Assembly (NCBI GenBank): GCA_938045195.1
Contig: CALINC010000152.1
Coordinates: forward strand, 1 to 27,061
Source of the DNA: an uncultured Treponema sp.
GTDB taxonomy: Bacteria; Spirochaetota; Spirochaetia; Treponematales; Treponemataceae
Direction of reading: 5' to 3'
Length of the DNA stretch: 27,061 nucleotides
Shown: in pieces, positions 16,498 through 23,512 of the stretch
Layout of the letters: every line of letters starts with the position of its first letter
How positions within the stretch are numbered: the first letter of the stretch is position 1
Program-made: the position numbers and the translations under genes
The notes under the pieces: generated by a model
The model's input: the letters and a program-made list of their open reading frames with translations, nothing else
The model's database searches: none
Told to the model about the DNA's origin: nothing

Positions 16498-16649
16498 ACT
16501 TATTATATATAAAATATTTAGATTATTGCCGATTTTTTGTATAAGATTTATTGTTTGTTTGCAAGCTACAACACTGAAGATATTGCAATGCCGGCAATAG
16601 ACTTTTTTATATTTTTTTAATATTATTATCGTCATGAGGCGGAATAAAA

Positions 16650-17300
16650 ATGAGAATACAACAATTGGGTGAGGCTGATTTTAAAACAAGCTCATGGTCA
16701 GGCGGGACTACAACGCAAATTTTTATATATCCCCCGCAAGCGGAGTATGCAAAAAGAGATTTTTTACTGCGCATAAGTTCTGCAACCGTCGATTTGGAAA
16801 AATCTAATTTTACGGTTTTGCCGAATATTCAGCGGTTTATTTCTCCGCTTACCGGCGATTTAAAAATAAGCCATAATGAAACATATTTTACGAAATTAAA
16901 ACCCTATGAGATTTATGCTTTTGACGGCGGTGCAAAAACAATAAGTGAGGGTAAGGTTCGGGATTTTAATGTAATGGTACAAGAAGGAATTGATGCAAGC
17001 GTAAAAAATTTCTTTTTAAATGCTTCATCGGCTCTAAAATTCAGTATTGCAAAAAACGAAATCGGCTGGCTTTTTTCATATAATAATTTTTGCGCATTAG
17101 ACATTGAAACACAAAAAATACAAGAGGGGGCAGCTTCTGCCGCAGTACGTAAGGTCTGCACTTTCAATTTGGAAAAAATGACCTTATTTGTTTTTTATAA
17201 TGATAATGCCGAAAATATTTCCGCTTCCGAAAACGAAACTATTATCATTTCGGCAGATTCAAATATGAGCGTGTTTTACGGAAAACTGAAAACGGCTTGA
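16650..17300 (+). CDS. HutD/Ves-family protein
   Basis: A 216-aa cupin-fold protein of the HutD/Ves family. Recognisable segments are SSWSGGTTTQIFIYPPQA (about 14-31), RDFLLRISSATVDLEKSNFT (about 36-55), the LPNIQRFISPLTGDL block and VRDFNVMVQEG (about 105-115). HutD occurs in histidine-utilisation operons of proteobacteria, where its role is thought to be regulatory; Ves is linked to cold-active activity in E. coli. No hut genes are nearby, so the role here is open. GAGGCGG precedes the ATG at 16650. The gene is divergent from radC, and its last codons run into the 17295-17415 repeat. Confidence 0.85.
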   Translation: MRIQQLGEADFKTSSWSGGTTTQIFIYPPQAEYAKRDFLLRISSATVDLEKSNFTVLPNIQRFISPLTGDLKISHNETYFTKLKPYEIYAFDGGAKTISEGKVRDFNVMVQEGIDASVKNFFLNASSALKFSIAKNEIGWLFSYNNFCALDIETQKIQEGAASAAVRKVCTFNLEKMTLFVFYNDNAENISASENETIIISADSNMSVFYGKLKTA

Positions 17301-17415
17301 AAAAATATTTTTCAAAAATTTGATTCAATCCGCTTTAGCGGATACGATGAAAAATTTCCTTACAGAACGAAAGCCGCAAGGCTTTTGATAATTTTTTCAA
17401 AAAGTTTTTATGGAG
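17295..17415 (+). repeat. Long branched hairpin repeat, copy C
   Basis: The 5' arm (from CTTGAAAAAATATTTTTC at 17295) is nearly complementary to the 3' arm ending AAAAAGTTTTTATGG (to 17415). Between them are two small perfect hairpins: ATCCGC-TTTA-GCGGAT (17328-17343) and AAAGCC-GCAA-GGCTTT (17370-17385). The terminal sequences match copies A and B, so this looks like a larger, branched relative. It begins within the last two codons of the HutD-family gene. Confidence 0.6.
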
Positions 17416-17419
17416 GTTT

Positions 17420-17458
17420 GATAAACAGTTCGGCACAAATGGTGCCTCACTGTTTATC
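17420..17458. repeat. Long palindrome with symmetrical internal loop
   Basis: GATAAACAGT (17420-17429) pairs with ACTGTTTATC (17449-17458); inside, GGCAC (17432-17436) pairs with GTGCC (17442-17446). The only unpaired positions are a TC/TC internal loop and the AAATG loop. No T-run follows on either side. Confidence 0.7.
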
Positions 17459-17485
17459 CGGCGAGTTTGCCTCATCGGTAAACAT

Positions 17486-17572
17486 CGTATATTGTATGCA
17501 GTTTTGCAAAAGCAAAACTGCTTGAAAAAATATTTTTTGGAAACTAATGTTTCCTGCAAAATATTTTTATGG
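17486..17572 (+). repeat. Structured two-hairpin repeat, copy B
   Basis: Same leader (CGTATATTGTATG) as copy A. Hairpin 1 is GCAGTTTTGC (17498-17507)/GCAAAACTGC (17512-17521), loop AAAA. Hairpin 2 is AAAAATATTTT (17526-17536)/AAAATATTTTT (17558-17568) plus GGAAAC (17539-17544)/GTTTCC (17549-17554) around TAAT, with the same TT/TGC internal loop as copy A. It ends in ATGGGG, next to the start of the PsiE-like gene. Confidence 0.75.
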
Positions 17573-17583
17573 GGAAAAAATGA

Positions 17584-18264
17584 ATGAGAAAAATTAGAGT
17601 ATTTTTTCATACACAAAATTTAAGACACCGTGCTGCAGGTATAGCTGCGGGAATCGAAATAGCTCTTGCATTTGCAATGATAGTGGGCATTATTTTTCTT
17701 TCAATACAGATTTTTTTCGATTTAAAGGATATACTTTTTAATACCGTGAAAAATAGAAAAGTTCCCTCGTTTTCCGATTTTTTATCGCTTATTTTTTCAC
17801 TGGTTATCGGGCTTGAATTTATAAAAATGCTTGTTAAGCAAACCCCCGCGAGTGCAATAGAAGTTGTTCTATTTGCAATTGCTCGAAAAATTATTACCAC
17901 CCACGAGGGAAGTATGTTTGAAACTTTTTTAGGTGTGGTTTCAATCGCAATTCTTTTTGCAGTAAATAAATATTTAACCGACGGCGGCGAATATGCAGGA
18001 GCGGCTGAAAGCGATTATATTGTAAACGGCGGTACAAGTATTCAAGAAGTAAACCGCCGCTTAAATTCCGATTTTGATGATACGTATGGAAATACGGTAG
18101 CAGGGTATTTGTTTAATTATTTAAAGCGGGAAGGTAAACGCCCCTATTTGGGGCTGGAAACGGTTATAGGCGGGTATGTATTTATAATCCAAGAAATGGA
18201 TAATGATTTAATCCGTTATATTAAAATTTTAAGGGCTTATGACGATTCGGTTTTGACAAGTTAA
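17584..18264 (+). CDS. PsiE-like membrane domain fused to a CorC/HlyC-like domain
   Basis: A 226-aa protein. Residues ~15-140 resemble the PsiE (phosphate-starvation-inducible E) membrane domain: about four helices with the family-like SLVIGLEFIKMLVK and EVVLFAIARKIITTHE blocks. Residues ~145-222 resemble the transporter-associated CorC/HlyC domain found in hemolysin-C/magnesium-efflux proteins (YIVNGGTSIQEVNRRLN, NTVAGYLFNYL, VFIIQEMDNDLIRYIKILR), a nucleotide-binding-like regulatory module. The combination suggests a membrane protein with a cytoplasmic sensor, possibly in ion or phosphate homeostasis, but that is inference. ATG 17584 follows GGGGA; the SD region directly abuts repeat copy B. 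Confidence 0.75.
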   Translation: MRKIRVFFHTQNLRHRAAGIAAGIEIALAFAMIVGIIFLSIQIFFDLKDILFNTVKNRKVPSFSDFLSLIFSLVIGLEFIKMLVKQTPASAIEVVLFAIARKIITTHEGSMFETFLGVVSIAILFAVNKYLTDGGEYAGAAESDYIVNGGTSIQEVNRRLNSDFDDTYGNTVAGYLFNYLKREGKRPYLGLETVIGGYVFIIQEMDNDLIRYIKILRAYDDSVLTS

Positions 18265-18307
18265 TACGGCCGGCAGAAAAAAATAATATAATTTTAAAAA
18301 TTTAATC

Positions 18308-18336
18308 TTGTTATTTTTGCCTTTCTAGTATATACT
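18308..18336 (+). promoter_or_regulatory. Promoter of the 5'-nucleotidase gene
   Basis: TTGTTA (18308-18313), 17-nt spacer, TATACT (18331-18336), 29 nt upstream of the ATG at 18366; AGGAG at 18354-18358 lies in the leader. Confidence 0.6.
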
Positions 18337-18365
18337 AAAGCTATCTTATAAATAGGAGTTTGAGT

Positions 18366-19973
18366 ATGCAAAAAAACAATAAAAAATTTTTCGCATTTAT
18401 GGGTTTCGTAATGGTTATAGCTGCATTTTCAATGCTGTTTTTTTCATGCGAAACGGATTCCAATTATTCCGAACCGCAATATGCTTCAATTCAAGCAAAG
18501 GCTCCGGGCAATCAAGTCGATATTCTTTTATTTAATGACTTTCACGGCAATGTTGCAGAAGATACTCGTCCGGGAAAAGGTAAAAATGCAGGTATGGCAA
18601 AGATGATAGGTTATACAAAAACCGCCGGAAAAGAAAATCCAAACACGATTATAGTTTCGGGCGGTGATAACTATCAGGGTTCCGCTATATCCAATCTGAC
18701 ATACGGAGCACCCGTTTCCGCAATGATGCGGGCAATGAATGTTACCGTCTCTGCCGTCGGAAACCACGAGTTTGACTGGGGTGTTAAGCACATGACAAAA
18801 TGGCAAAAAGATGGAAATTTCACATTCTTAGCAGCCAACATCATCGATAAAACTACGAAAAAACCGATAGCTTGGGCAAAACCCTATATGATAATCGCAA
18901 AAGGCGGATATAAAATTGCTTTTGTCGGCTTGGCTCACCCCGATACGGCTACCTTAACAAGTGCGGAGCATGTCAGCGGTTTGGAATTTACAGACCCTGT
19001 TGCAGCGGGACAAGAATGGGTTGACTATCTTATGGCAGGAAAAGCCAAAGAAGGAAAACCTGACGCAATTATTGCATTAACACACATCGATTCAGATCAA
19101 AAAGATGAAGCTATAAGCGGTAATGCGGTAAAATTAACTGAAATTAAGGGTTTAGATGCAGTGTTGTCGGCACATAGCCACCGCACGGTATCGGGTACGG
19201 TAAACGGAATACCTATTCTGCAAGCCTATTGTTACGGAAGAGCCGTAGGAAAACTTTCTTTAACTTTCGGCGAGAATAAAAAGCTGATAAAATGCGAGCC
19301 TGCTGTTGATGAAATTTGGAAAACCAAAAGCGACATTATCGAAGACGAAAAGGGAAAAGCCGTATATGAAAAATACGACAAAGAGCTTAAACCTATTAAG
19401 GGTGAAGTTATCGGAACTGCCGCAGGCGAATTTACTCACGAGCGAAGCGATAAGGGAAGCAATAGTCTTTTAGGAGCGTGGGCAGCTGAGGTGCAAAGAC
19501 AATTAGGTAAAGCCGATATAGCAATTCAAAACGGAGGCGGTTTACGCAGAACACTCGCCGCAGGAGATATAACCATCGGTGATTTATATGAAATTATGCC
19601 GTTTGATAATTACTTGGTTGTTTTCGACCTTCCGGGAGCGGAAATTAAAAAAGCAATAGACCACGGTATTATAAACCCGAACATTACGGACGGACAATTC
19701 GCAGGTCTTAGAGTTGAATACGACAGCAAAAAACCGTTTGAAAACCGTATTACTAAAATCACGCTTATGGACGGTACGCCGCTTGATATGAATAAAAACT
19801 ATAAAGTCGTTGTAAATAGTTTTATGTTTACCGGCGGAGATTCTTATGATTTCAGCAAAGCAATGAATGCCGCTGAAAGCGTTTCCATACGCGATGCTTT
19901 AATTGACGCGATTAAAAAAGCTAAAACAATCACGCCGCAGCCGGTAGACTATATCAAAGATATAAGCAAATAA
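18366..19973 (+). CDS. 5'-nucleotidase/metallophosphoesterase lipoprotein (UshA family)
   Basis: A predicted lipoprotein (signal peptide ending LFFSC, Cys28) that hydrolyses nucleotide phosphates, and perhaps UDP-sugars or cyclic nucleotides, outside the cytoplasm so that nucleosides can be taken up. The 535-aa layout is the standard two-domain one. The N-terminal calcineurin-like domain has D58/H60 (LLFNDFHGN), GGD (D101), GNHE (132-135), LTHID and AHSHRT, which supply the two-metal site. The C-terminal nucleotide-binding domain has QNGGGLRRTL, GDLYEIMPFDN and FTGGDSYDF. The start at ATG 18366 is set by AGGAG 7 nt upstream. It has its own promoter and a terminator at 20011-20055. Confidence 0.93.
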   Translation: MQKNNKKFFAFMGFVMVIAAFSMLFFSCETDSNYSEPQYASIQAKAPGNQVDILLFNDFHGNVAEDTRPGKGKNAGMAKMIGYTKTAGKENPNTIIVSGGDNYQGSAISNLTYGAPVSAMMRAMNVTVSAVGNHEFDWGVKHMTKWQKDGNFTFLAANIIDKTTKKPIAWAKPYMIIAKGGYKIAFVGLAHPDTATLTSAEHVSGLEFTDPVAAGQEWVDYLMAGKAKEGKPDAIIALTHIDSDQKDEAISGNAVKLTEIKGLDAVLSAHSHRTVSGTVNGIPILQAYCYGRAVGKLSLTFGENKKLIKCEPAVDEIWKTKSDIIEDEKGKAVYEKYDKELKPIKGEVIGTAAGEFTHERSDKGSNSLLGAWAAEVQRQLGKADIAIQNGGGLRRTLAAGDITIGDLYEIMPFDNYLVVFDLPGAEIKKAIDHGIINPNITDGQFAGLRVEYDSKKPFENRITKITLMDGTPLDMNKNYKVVVNSFMFTGGDSYDFSKAMNAAESVSIRDALIDAIKKAKTITPQPVDYIKDISK

Positions 19974-20010
19974 CCGTCGGCAGTATAAAATTGTACACGC
20001 GTTGAATTTG

Positions 20011-20055
20011 AAGTGCGGAAACTCTTGCGTAGAATTTCCGCACTTTCTTTTCTTT
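20011..20055 (+). terminator. Rho-independent terminator after 5'-nucleotidase
   Basis: AAGTGCGGAAA (20011-20021) pairs with TTTCCGCACTT (20035-20045), an 11-bp stem with a 13-nt loop, followed by the T-rich tract TCTTTTCTTT. Confidence 0.85.
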
Positions 20056-20091
20056 GGTATACACCGGACATTTACGTAAAAAGAGGTCTGT

Positions 20092-20616
20092 ATGGAAAAA
20101 ATACAAAATAGTGCAGTGAATGTGTTTATCGATGCACTGTATAGTAGCGGAAAGAACAGTGCAATTCCCGAAGAGCATAATTTTTTTGGAAAGTTAATCG
20201 GTAGCTGGTATATTGTATGGATGGATCATCTTGATGATGCTGTGCCGCGTAGGGTAAAGGGGGAATGGATTTTTGCTTGGGTATTGGAAGGGTCTGCCGT
20301 TCAAGATATTTTCATTGTGCCGTCCCGTTCCGAGCGGGTGAAAAATCCTCAACCCGATGCTGAATACGGTATGACGGTAAGAATCTATAATCCCAAAAAC
20401 GGCACGTGGGATATTTTTTACGGCTGTACGGGACAAACATTCCGTTTAACGGCTCGTAAAGAAACCGAAACTATTATCCTTACGGAAAATGAAAATGGAA
20501 ATATGCGGTATATATTTTCCGAAATAACGGATACGGCTTTTGTATGGCGTAAAGAATTGCGGGGTACTTCCGATCATTGGAAAACCGTTGCACGGGTTAC
20601 CGCACAAAGAAAATAA
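20092..20616 (+). CDS. Lipocalin-like/DUF1579-like cytoplasmic protein
   Basis: A 174-aa soluble protein without signal or membrane segments. After a ~30-residue helical N-terminus it is a series of beta strands with the pattern IGSWYIVWMDH, GEWIFAWVLEGSAVQDIFIVP, YGMTVRIYNPKNGTWDIFY, FRLTARKE and FVWRKELRG. That pattern is characteristic of widespread lipocalin-like small-ligand or hypothetical proteins (DUF1579-type). The ligand is unknown. AGAGG precedes the ATG at 20092. It stands alone between the nucleotidase terminator and a structured intergenic element. Confidence 0.7.
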   Translation: MEKIQNSAVNVFIDALYSSGKNSAIPEEHNFFGKLIGSWYIVWMDHLDDAVPRRVKGEWIFAWVLEGSAVQDIFIVPSRSERVKNPQPDAEYGMTVRIYNPKNGTWDIFYGCTGQTFRLTARKETETIILTENENGNMRYIFSEITDTAFVWRKELRGTSDHWKTVARVTAQRK

Positions 20617-20670
20617 ATGATTAGGAATGAGGAATGCATAATTAGGCATTACGGATTAAATAAGCGTTAG

Positions 20671-20781
20671 GGATTGCAGCGGTATCCTTTTTGCTGCCGG
20701 TTTTAAGCAAATGTGAGCTTTGAAAAAGCGAACCGGAGTAATACGGACGCAGCAAAAAGATACAAGCGGAAAGCCCGACGG
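20671..20781. repeat. Structured intergenic element with 15-bp inverted arms
   Basis: GTATCCTTTTTGCTGC (20682-20697) pairs with GCAGCAAAAAGATAC (20749-20763) apart from one bulged C; CGGTT (20698-20702)/AACCG (20731-20735) continues the stem inward. The flanks read GCGTTAGGGATTGCAGCGG and AAGCGGAAAGCCCGAC. It occupies most of the 209-nt gap before the YibE/F gene. No coding potential is seen. I believe closely similar flanks occur in other intergenic elements, but cannot verify this. Confidence 0.6.
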
Positions 20782-20825
20782 TTGAAGCGGAATGCTGAAA
20801 CCGGAACGCCCAATATTTTATAATT

Positions 20826-22019
20826 ATGAATTACAAATTAAAAAAAAATGTGAAAAAAATTATCTTTTTATTTTTTATAAACCTTGTACTGCCTTTTTAT
20901 GTATGTGCTCAAAATAATTCCGGCGATATTGACCCTAAGGATAAGGGTTTGGCGGAATATTATGACAAACAGATAAACCGCCCTAAAAGCCAAGTCGTAA
21001 AGGCACGCGTCATTGAAATTGTTTATGATGATACAAAAGAGCTTCGCCCCGATATTCCCATAGAATCGGATTTTAGATACCAGCATTTAAAAATTAAAAT
21101 TTTAACCGGCAAACACAGGGGCGAAATTTATACGGTGCGGAATACGGTAGAACTTGCAATCCCGTATAAACTCATTTTTAAATTAAATGAAAAAATGGTT
21201 TTACAGCTTGATGAAGACGAAAACGGCAAGGTAAACACATTAAAAATTTACGAGCGGGCAAGGGATATAAAAGCATATATGATGATTTTTATTTTTACGG
21301 CGGCTCTCATCTTTGTGGGCGGAAAAAACGGAGTTAAAGCTCTGGCGGGTTTAGGTGTTTCCATAGCGTTAATCTTTGGAATATTTTTACCGCTTATTAT
21401 ACGGGGAGCAAATCCTATTTTGACGGCATTAGCAGTTTGTTCCGCTTCTACGGTTTCAACTCTTTTTATAATTAGCGGCAACAATAAAAAAACATATACC
21501 GCAATTTTGGGAACAGTAGGCGGTGTTATTATTGCAGGGCTTTTTGCTTTTGCCGCAGGAAAAATTTTACAGCTTTCCGGATTGGGAAATGAAGACGCAC
21601 AAATGCTTGCCTTTATTCCGCAGCACCGTAAAATAGACTATCAAGGGCTTTTGTTTGCCGGAATGATGATAGGTGCAATGGGTGCTGTTATGGATGTTGC
21701 AATGTCCATTTCTTCTGCAATGTGGGAAATAATTGCCGTCAGTCCTGCAATCTCAAATAAACAGCTCGTTAAGTCGGGTATGAATATAGGACGGGACATT
21801 ATAGGTTCAATGTCAAACACGCTTATTTTGGCGTATGTAAGCACCTCGATACCGGTGCTGCTTTTATTTGTTATTTTTTCCAACGGCTTTACAGAAATAA
21901 TTAATTTGGAATTCCTTTCGGCTGAAATATTGCGGGCTGTTTCCGGAAGTATCGGTTTAATTTTTACAATTCCGATAACCGTAAATTTAATGAGATTTTT
22001 CAGAAAAACAGAGGTTTAA
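20826..22019 (+). CDS. YibE/F-like multi-pass membrane protein
   Basis: A 397-aa protein of the YibE/F family. An N-terminal signal-like hydrophobic segment (residues ~12-28, ending VCAQ) is followed by a soluble domain at ~30-145 with an OB-like beta pattern (HLKIKILTGKHRGEIYTVRN), then about seven transmembrane helices at ~150-390. The family-typical GMMIGAMGAVMDVAMSISS and SGMNIGRDIIGSMSNTLILAY blocks are clear. The family is widespread in Gram-positives and spirochaetes and its function is unestablished. ATG 20826 has no SD; it follows directly on the structured element, so initiation may depend on the leader structure. Confidence 0.88.
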   Translation: MNYKLKKNVKKIIFLFFINLVLPFYVCAQNNSGDIDPKDKGLAEYYDKQINRPKSQVVKARVIEIVYDDTKELRPDIPIESDFRYQHLKIKILTGKHRGEIYTVRNTVELAIPYKLIFKLNEKMVLQLDEDENGKVNTLKIYERARDIKAYMMIFIFTAALIFVGGKNGVKALAGLGVSIALIFGIFLPLIIRGANPILTALAVCSASTVSTLFIISGNNKKTYTAILGTVGGVIIAGLFAFAAGKILQLSGLGNEDAQMLAFIPQHRKIDYQGLLFAGMMIGAMGAVMDVAMSISSAMWEIIAVSPAISNKQLVKSGMNIGRDIIGSMSNTLILAYVSTSIPVLLLFVIFSNGFTEIINLEFLSAEILRAVSGSIGLIFTIPITVNLMRFFRKTEV

Positions 22020-22147
22020 ATCAACAACCCCGACGCAGAGCATACGTTGCGCAGCAACATGGTATTAAACCCGCACAAATAAAACCTTTTTAGGAAGATT
22101 AGCAGAGCCTTATGGCTTTCTTCTGCAAGTAATTTTCGGAGCATATA
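22020..22147. other. Gap upstream of mglB with small hairpins
   Basis: Contains GTTGC-GCA-GCAAC (22046-22058) and an imperfect hairpin around GCAGAGCC-TTAT-GGC (22102-22126, with a 5-nt bulge). The text around ACGTTGCGCAGCAACATGGTAT looks repeat-like, but no second copy is in this window. Confidence 0.35.
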
Positions 22148-22176
22148 TAGACAAACCCTTATAAAAATGTTATTCT
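22148..22176 (+). promoter_or_regulatory. Promoter of mglBA
   Basis: TAGACA (22148-22153), 17-nt spacer, TATTCT (22171-22176); the leader of about 33 nt carries GGAGG at 22203-22207, 8 nt before the mglB ATG. Confidence 0.55.
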
Positions 22177-22215
22177 ATACTGAGCTGAATATCACATTAT
22201 TTGGAGGTTGATATT

Positions 22216-23430
22216 ATGAAATCAATTTTAAAAATTTCAAAATTTATGCTGCTGCCTTTGATAACTATCGGAGCAATATTTGCCGTGATGAGTTGTACGG
22301 GGGGCGGAAACGCTGTTCTAAATAAGGACAAACCTTTAGTTTTTTTTAACAGACAACCGTCGGATCCTACGACAGGTAAAATCGATATGGATTCAATGAA
22401 TTGGAACGATAAAACTTACTATGTAGGTTTTGATGCCGCGGGCGGCGGTGCCGTTCAAGGAAAACTCATTACCGACTTTCTTGCAAATGCAGACGCTTCA
22501 ATTGATAGAAACGGAGACGGAATTTTAGGTTATGTTCTTTGCATCGGCGATGTCGGCCACAATGATTCTAAGGCAAGAACCGAAGGCATTAGAAAAGCTC
22601 TCGGAACATGGGCAGGTTCTACAGATCCTGGTGCTGCTGCAGAGGGTTCTATCACTATTGCGGGAAAAACCTTAAAAGTTATAGAATTGGAAGGTAAGGC
22701 AATGACCGGTACCGACGGTTCAACATGGAATGCAAATGCGGCTACCGAAGCTATGGGCGGCTGGGCAACAAAATTTGCAGACCAAATAGATATGGTTGTT
22801 TCCAATAATGACGGTATGGCAATGGGCTGTTTACAGGCATCTAACTATCCCGTAGGTGTTCCGATTTTCGGATATGATGCAAATGCAGACGCTATTGAGG
22901 CAGTAGGGGCAGGCACATTAACCGGTACCGTTTCGCAAAATGTTGACGCTCAGGCAACTGCAACATTACAGGTTTTGCGAAATCTTCTTGACGGACTTAA
23001 AGGCGAAGATGTCTATACGAAAGGAATTTCAACGCCCGACGCATACGGAAACAAAATTACCGCTCCCGTTCAATATTGGAGCGACGTAAAAGCTGTTATG
23101 GCTGCAAACTCAGGTGTTACTATTAAAAATTATCAGGCATATCTCGGCGGAACACGAGACGCAGGTATAAAGCAAGTAAATGCCGAAAAGAAAAAGGTAC
23201 TCCTTACAATTTACAATTCGGGAGATAACTTCCTTTCATCTTCTTATGTGCCTGCATTAAAATATTATGCGCCTCTTTTGAACATTGACTTGACAATCGT
23301 TCAAGGTGACGGACAAAACGAATCGAGCTGCTTGGATAAATTTACAAACTTGAATAACTTTGATGCATTCGCCGTTAATATGGTAAAAACCAATTCCGGT
23401 GCGGATTATACAAACAAGCTCAAATTCTAA
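22216..23430 (+). CDS. mglB: Circularly permuted glucose/galactose-binding lipoprotein MglB
   Basis: Periplasmic sugar-capturing lipoprotein of an ABC importer. The 404-aa product has a lipobox ending VMSC (Cys27). Relative to E. coli MglB the order is permuted: the mature N-terminus (PLVFFNRQPS, then TYYVGFDAAGGGAVQGKLI) matches the second segment of the E. coli protein (VPVVFFNKEPS, AYYVGTDSKESGIIQGDLI). The stretch VLLTIYNSGDNFLSS through FDAFAVNMVKT, which begins the canonical protein, is at the C-terminus. This corresponds to the divergent topology described for T. pallidum Tp0684 (MglB-2). Calcium-site-like DRNGDGIL and the hinge-adjacent VVSNNDGMAMG are present. ATG 22216 is chosen by its GGAGG; a TTG at 22201 lies inside that region. 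Confidence 0.93.
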   Translation: MKSILKISKFMLLPLITIGAIFAVMSCTGGGNAVLNKDKPLVFFNRQPSDPTTGKIDMDSMNWNDKTYYVGFDAAGGGAVQGKLITDFLANADASIDRNGDGILGYVLCIGDVGHNDSKARTEGIRKALGTWAGSTDPGAAAEGSITIAGKTLKVIELEGKAMTGTDGSTWNANAATEAMGGWATKFADQIDMVVSNNDGMAMGCLQASNYPVGVPIFGYDANADAIEAVGAGTLTGTVSQNVDAQATATLQVLRNLLDGLKGEDVYTKGISTPDAYGNKITAPVQYWSDVKAVMAANSGVTIKNYQAYLGGTRDAGIKQVNAEKKKVLLTIYNSGDNFLSSSYVPALKYYAPLLNIDLTIVQGDGQNESSCLDKFTNLNNFDAFAVNMVKTNSGADYTNKLKF

Positions 23431-23455
23431 TTTAAATTAAATTAAATTAAATCTA

Positions 23456-23489
23456 CTGTTCTCAAAGTATAGTATTACTTTGGGAACAG
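23456..23489 (+). promoter_or_regulatory. Intercistronic hairpin between mglB and mglA
   Basis: CTGTTCTCAAAGTA (23456-23469) pairs with TACTTTGGGAACAG (23476-23489), a 14-bp stem with one T-G pair and loop TAGTAT. It has no T-run and is preceded by tandem TAAAT units (23431-23451). Placement after the binding-protein gene suggests an RNA-stabilising or partial-termination element that gives more MglB than MglA. Confidence 0.7.
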
Positions 23490-23512
23490 CGGCAATTTTA
23501 GGTGTAAACGGA

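Noticed and set aside
17295..17583. CRISPR array
   Set aside because: The units are hairpins of different length and sequence, without regular spacers or cas genes.
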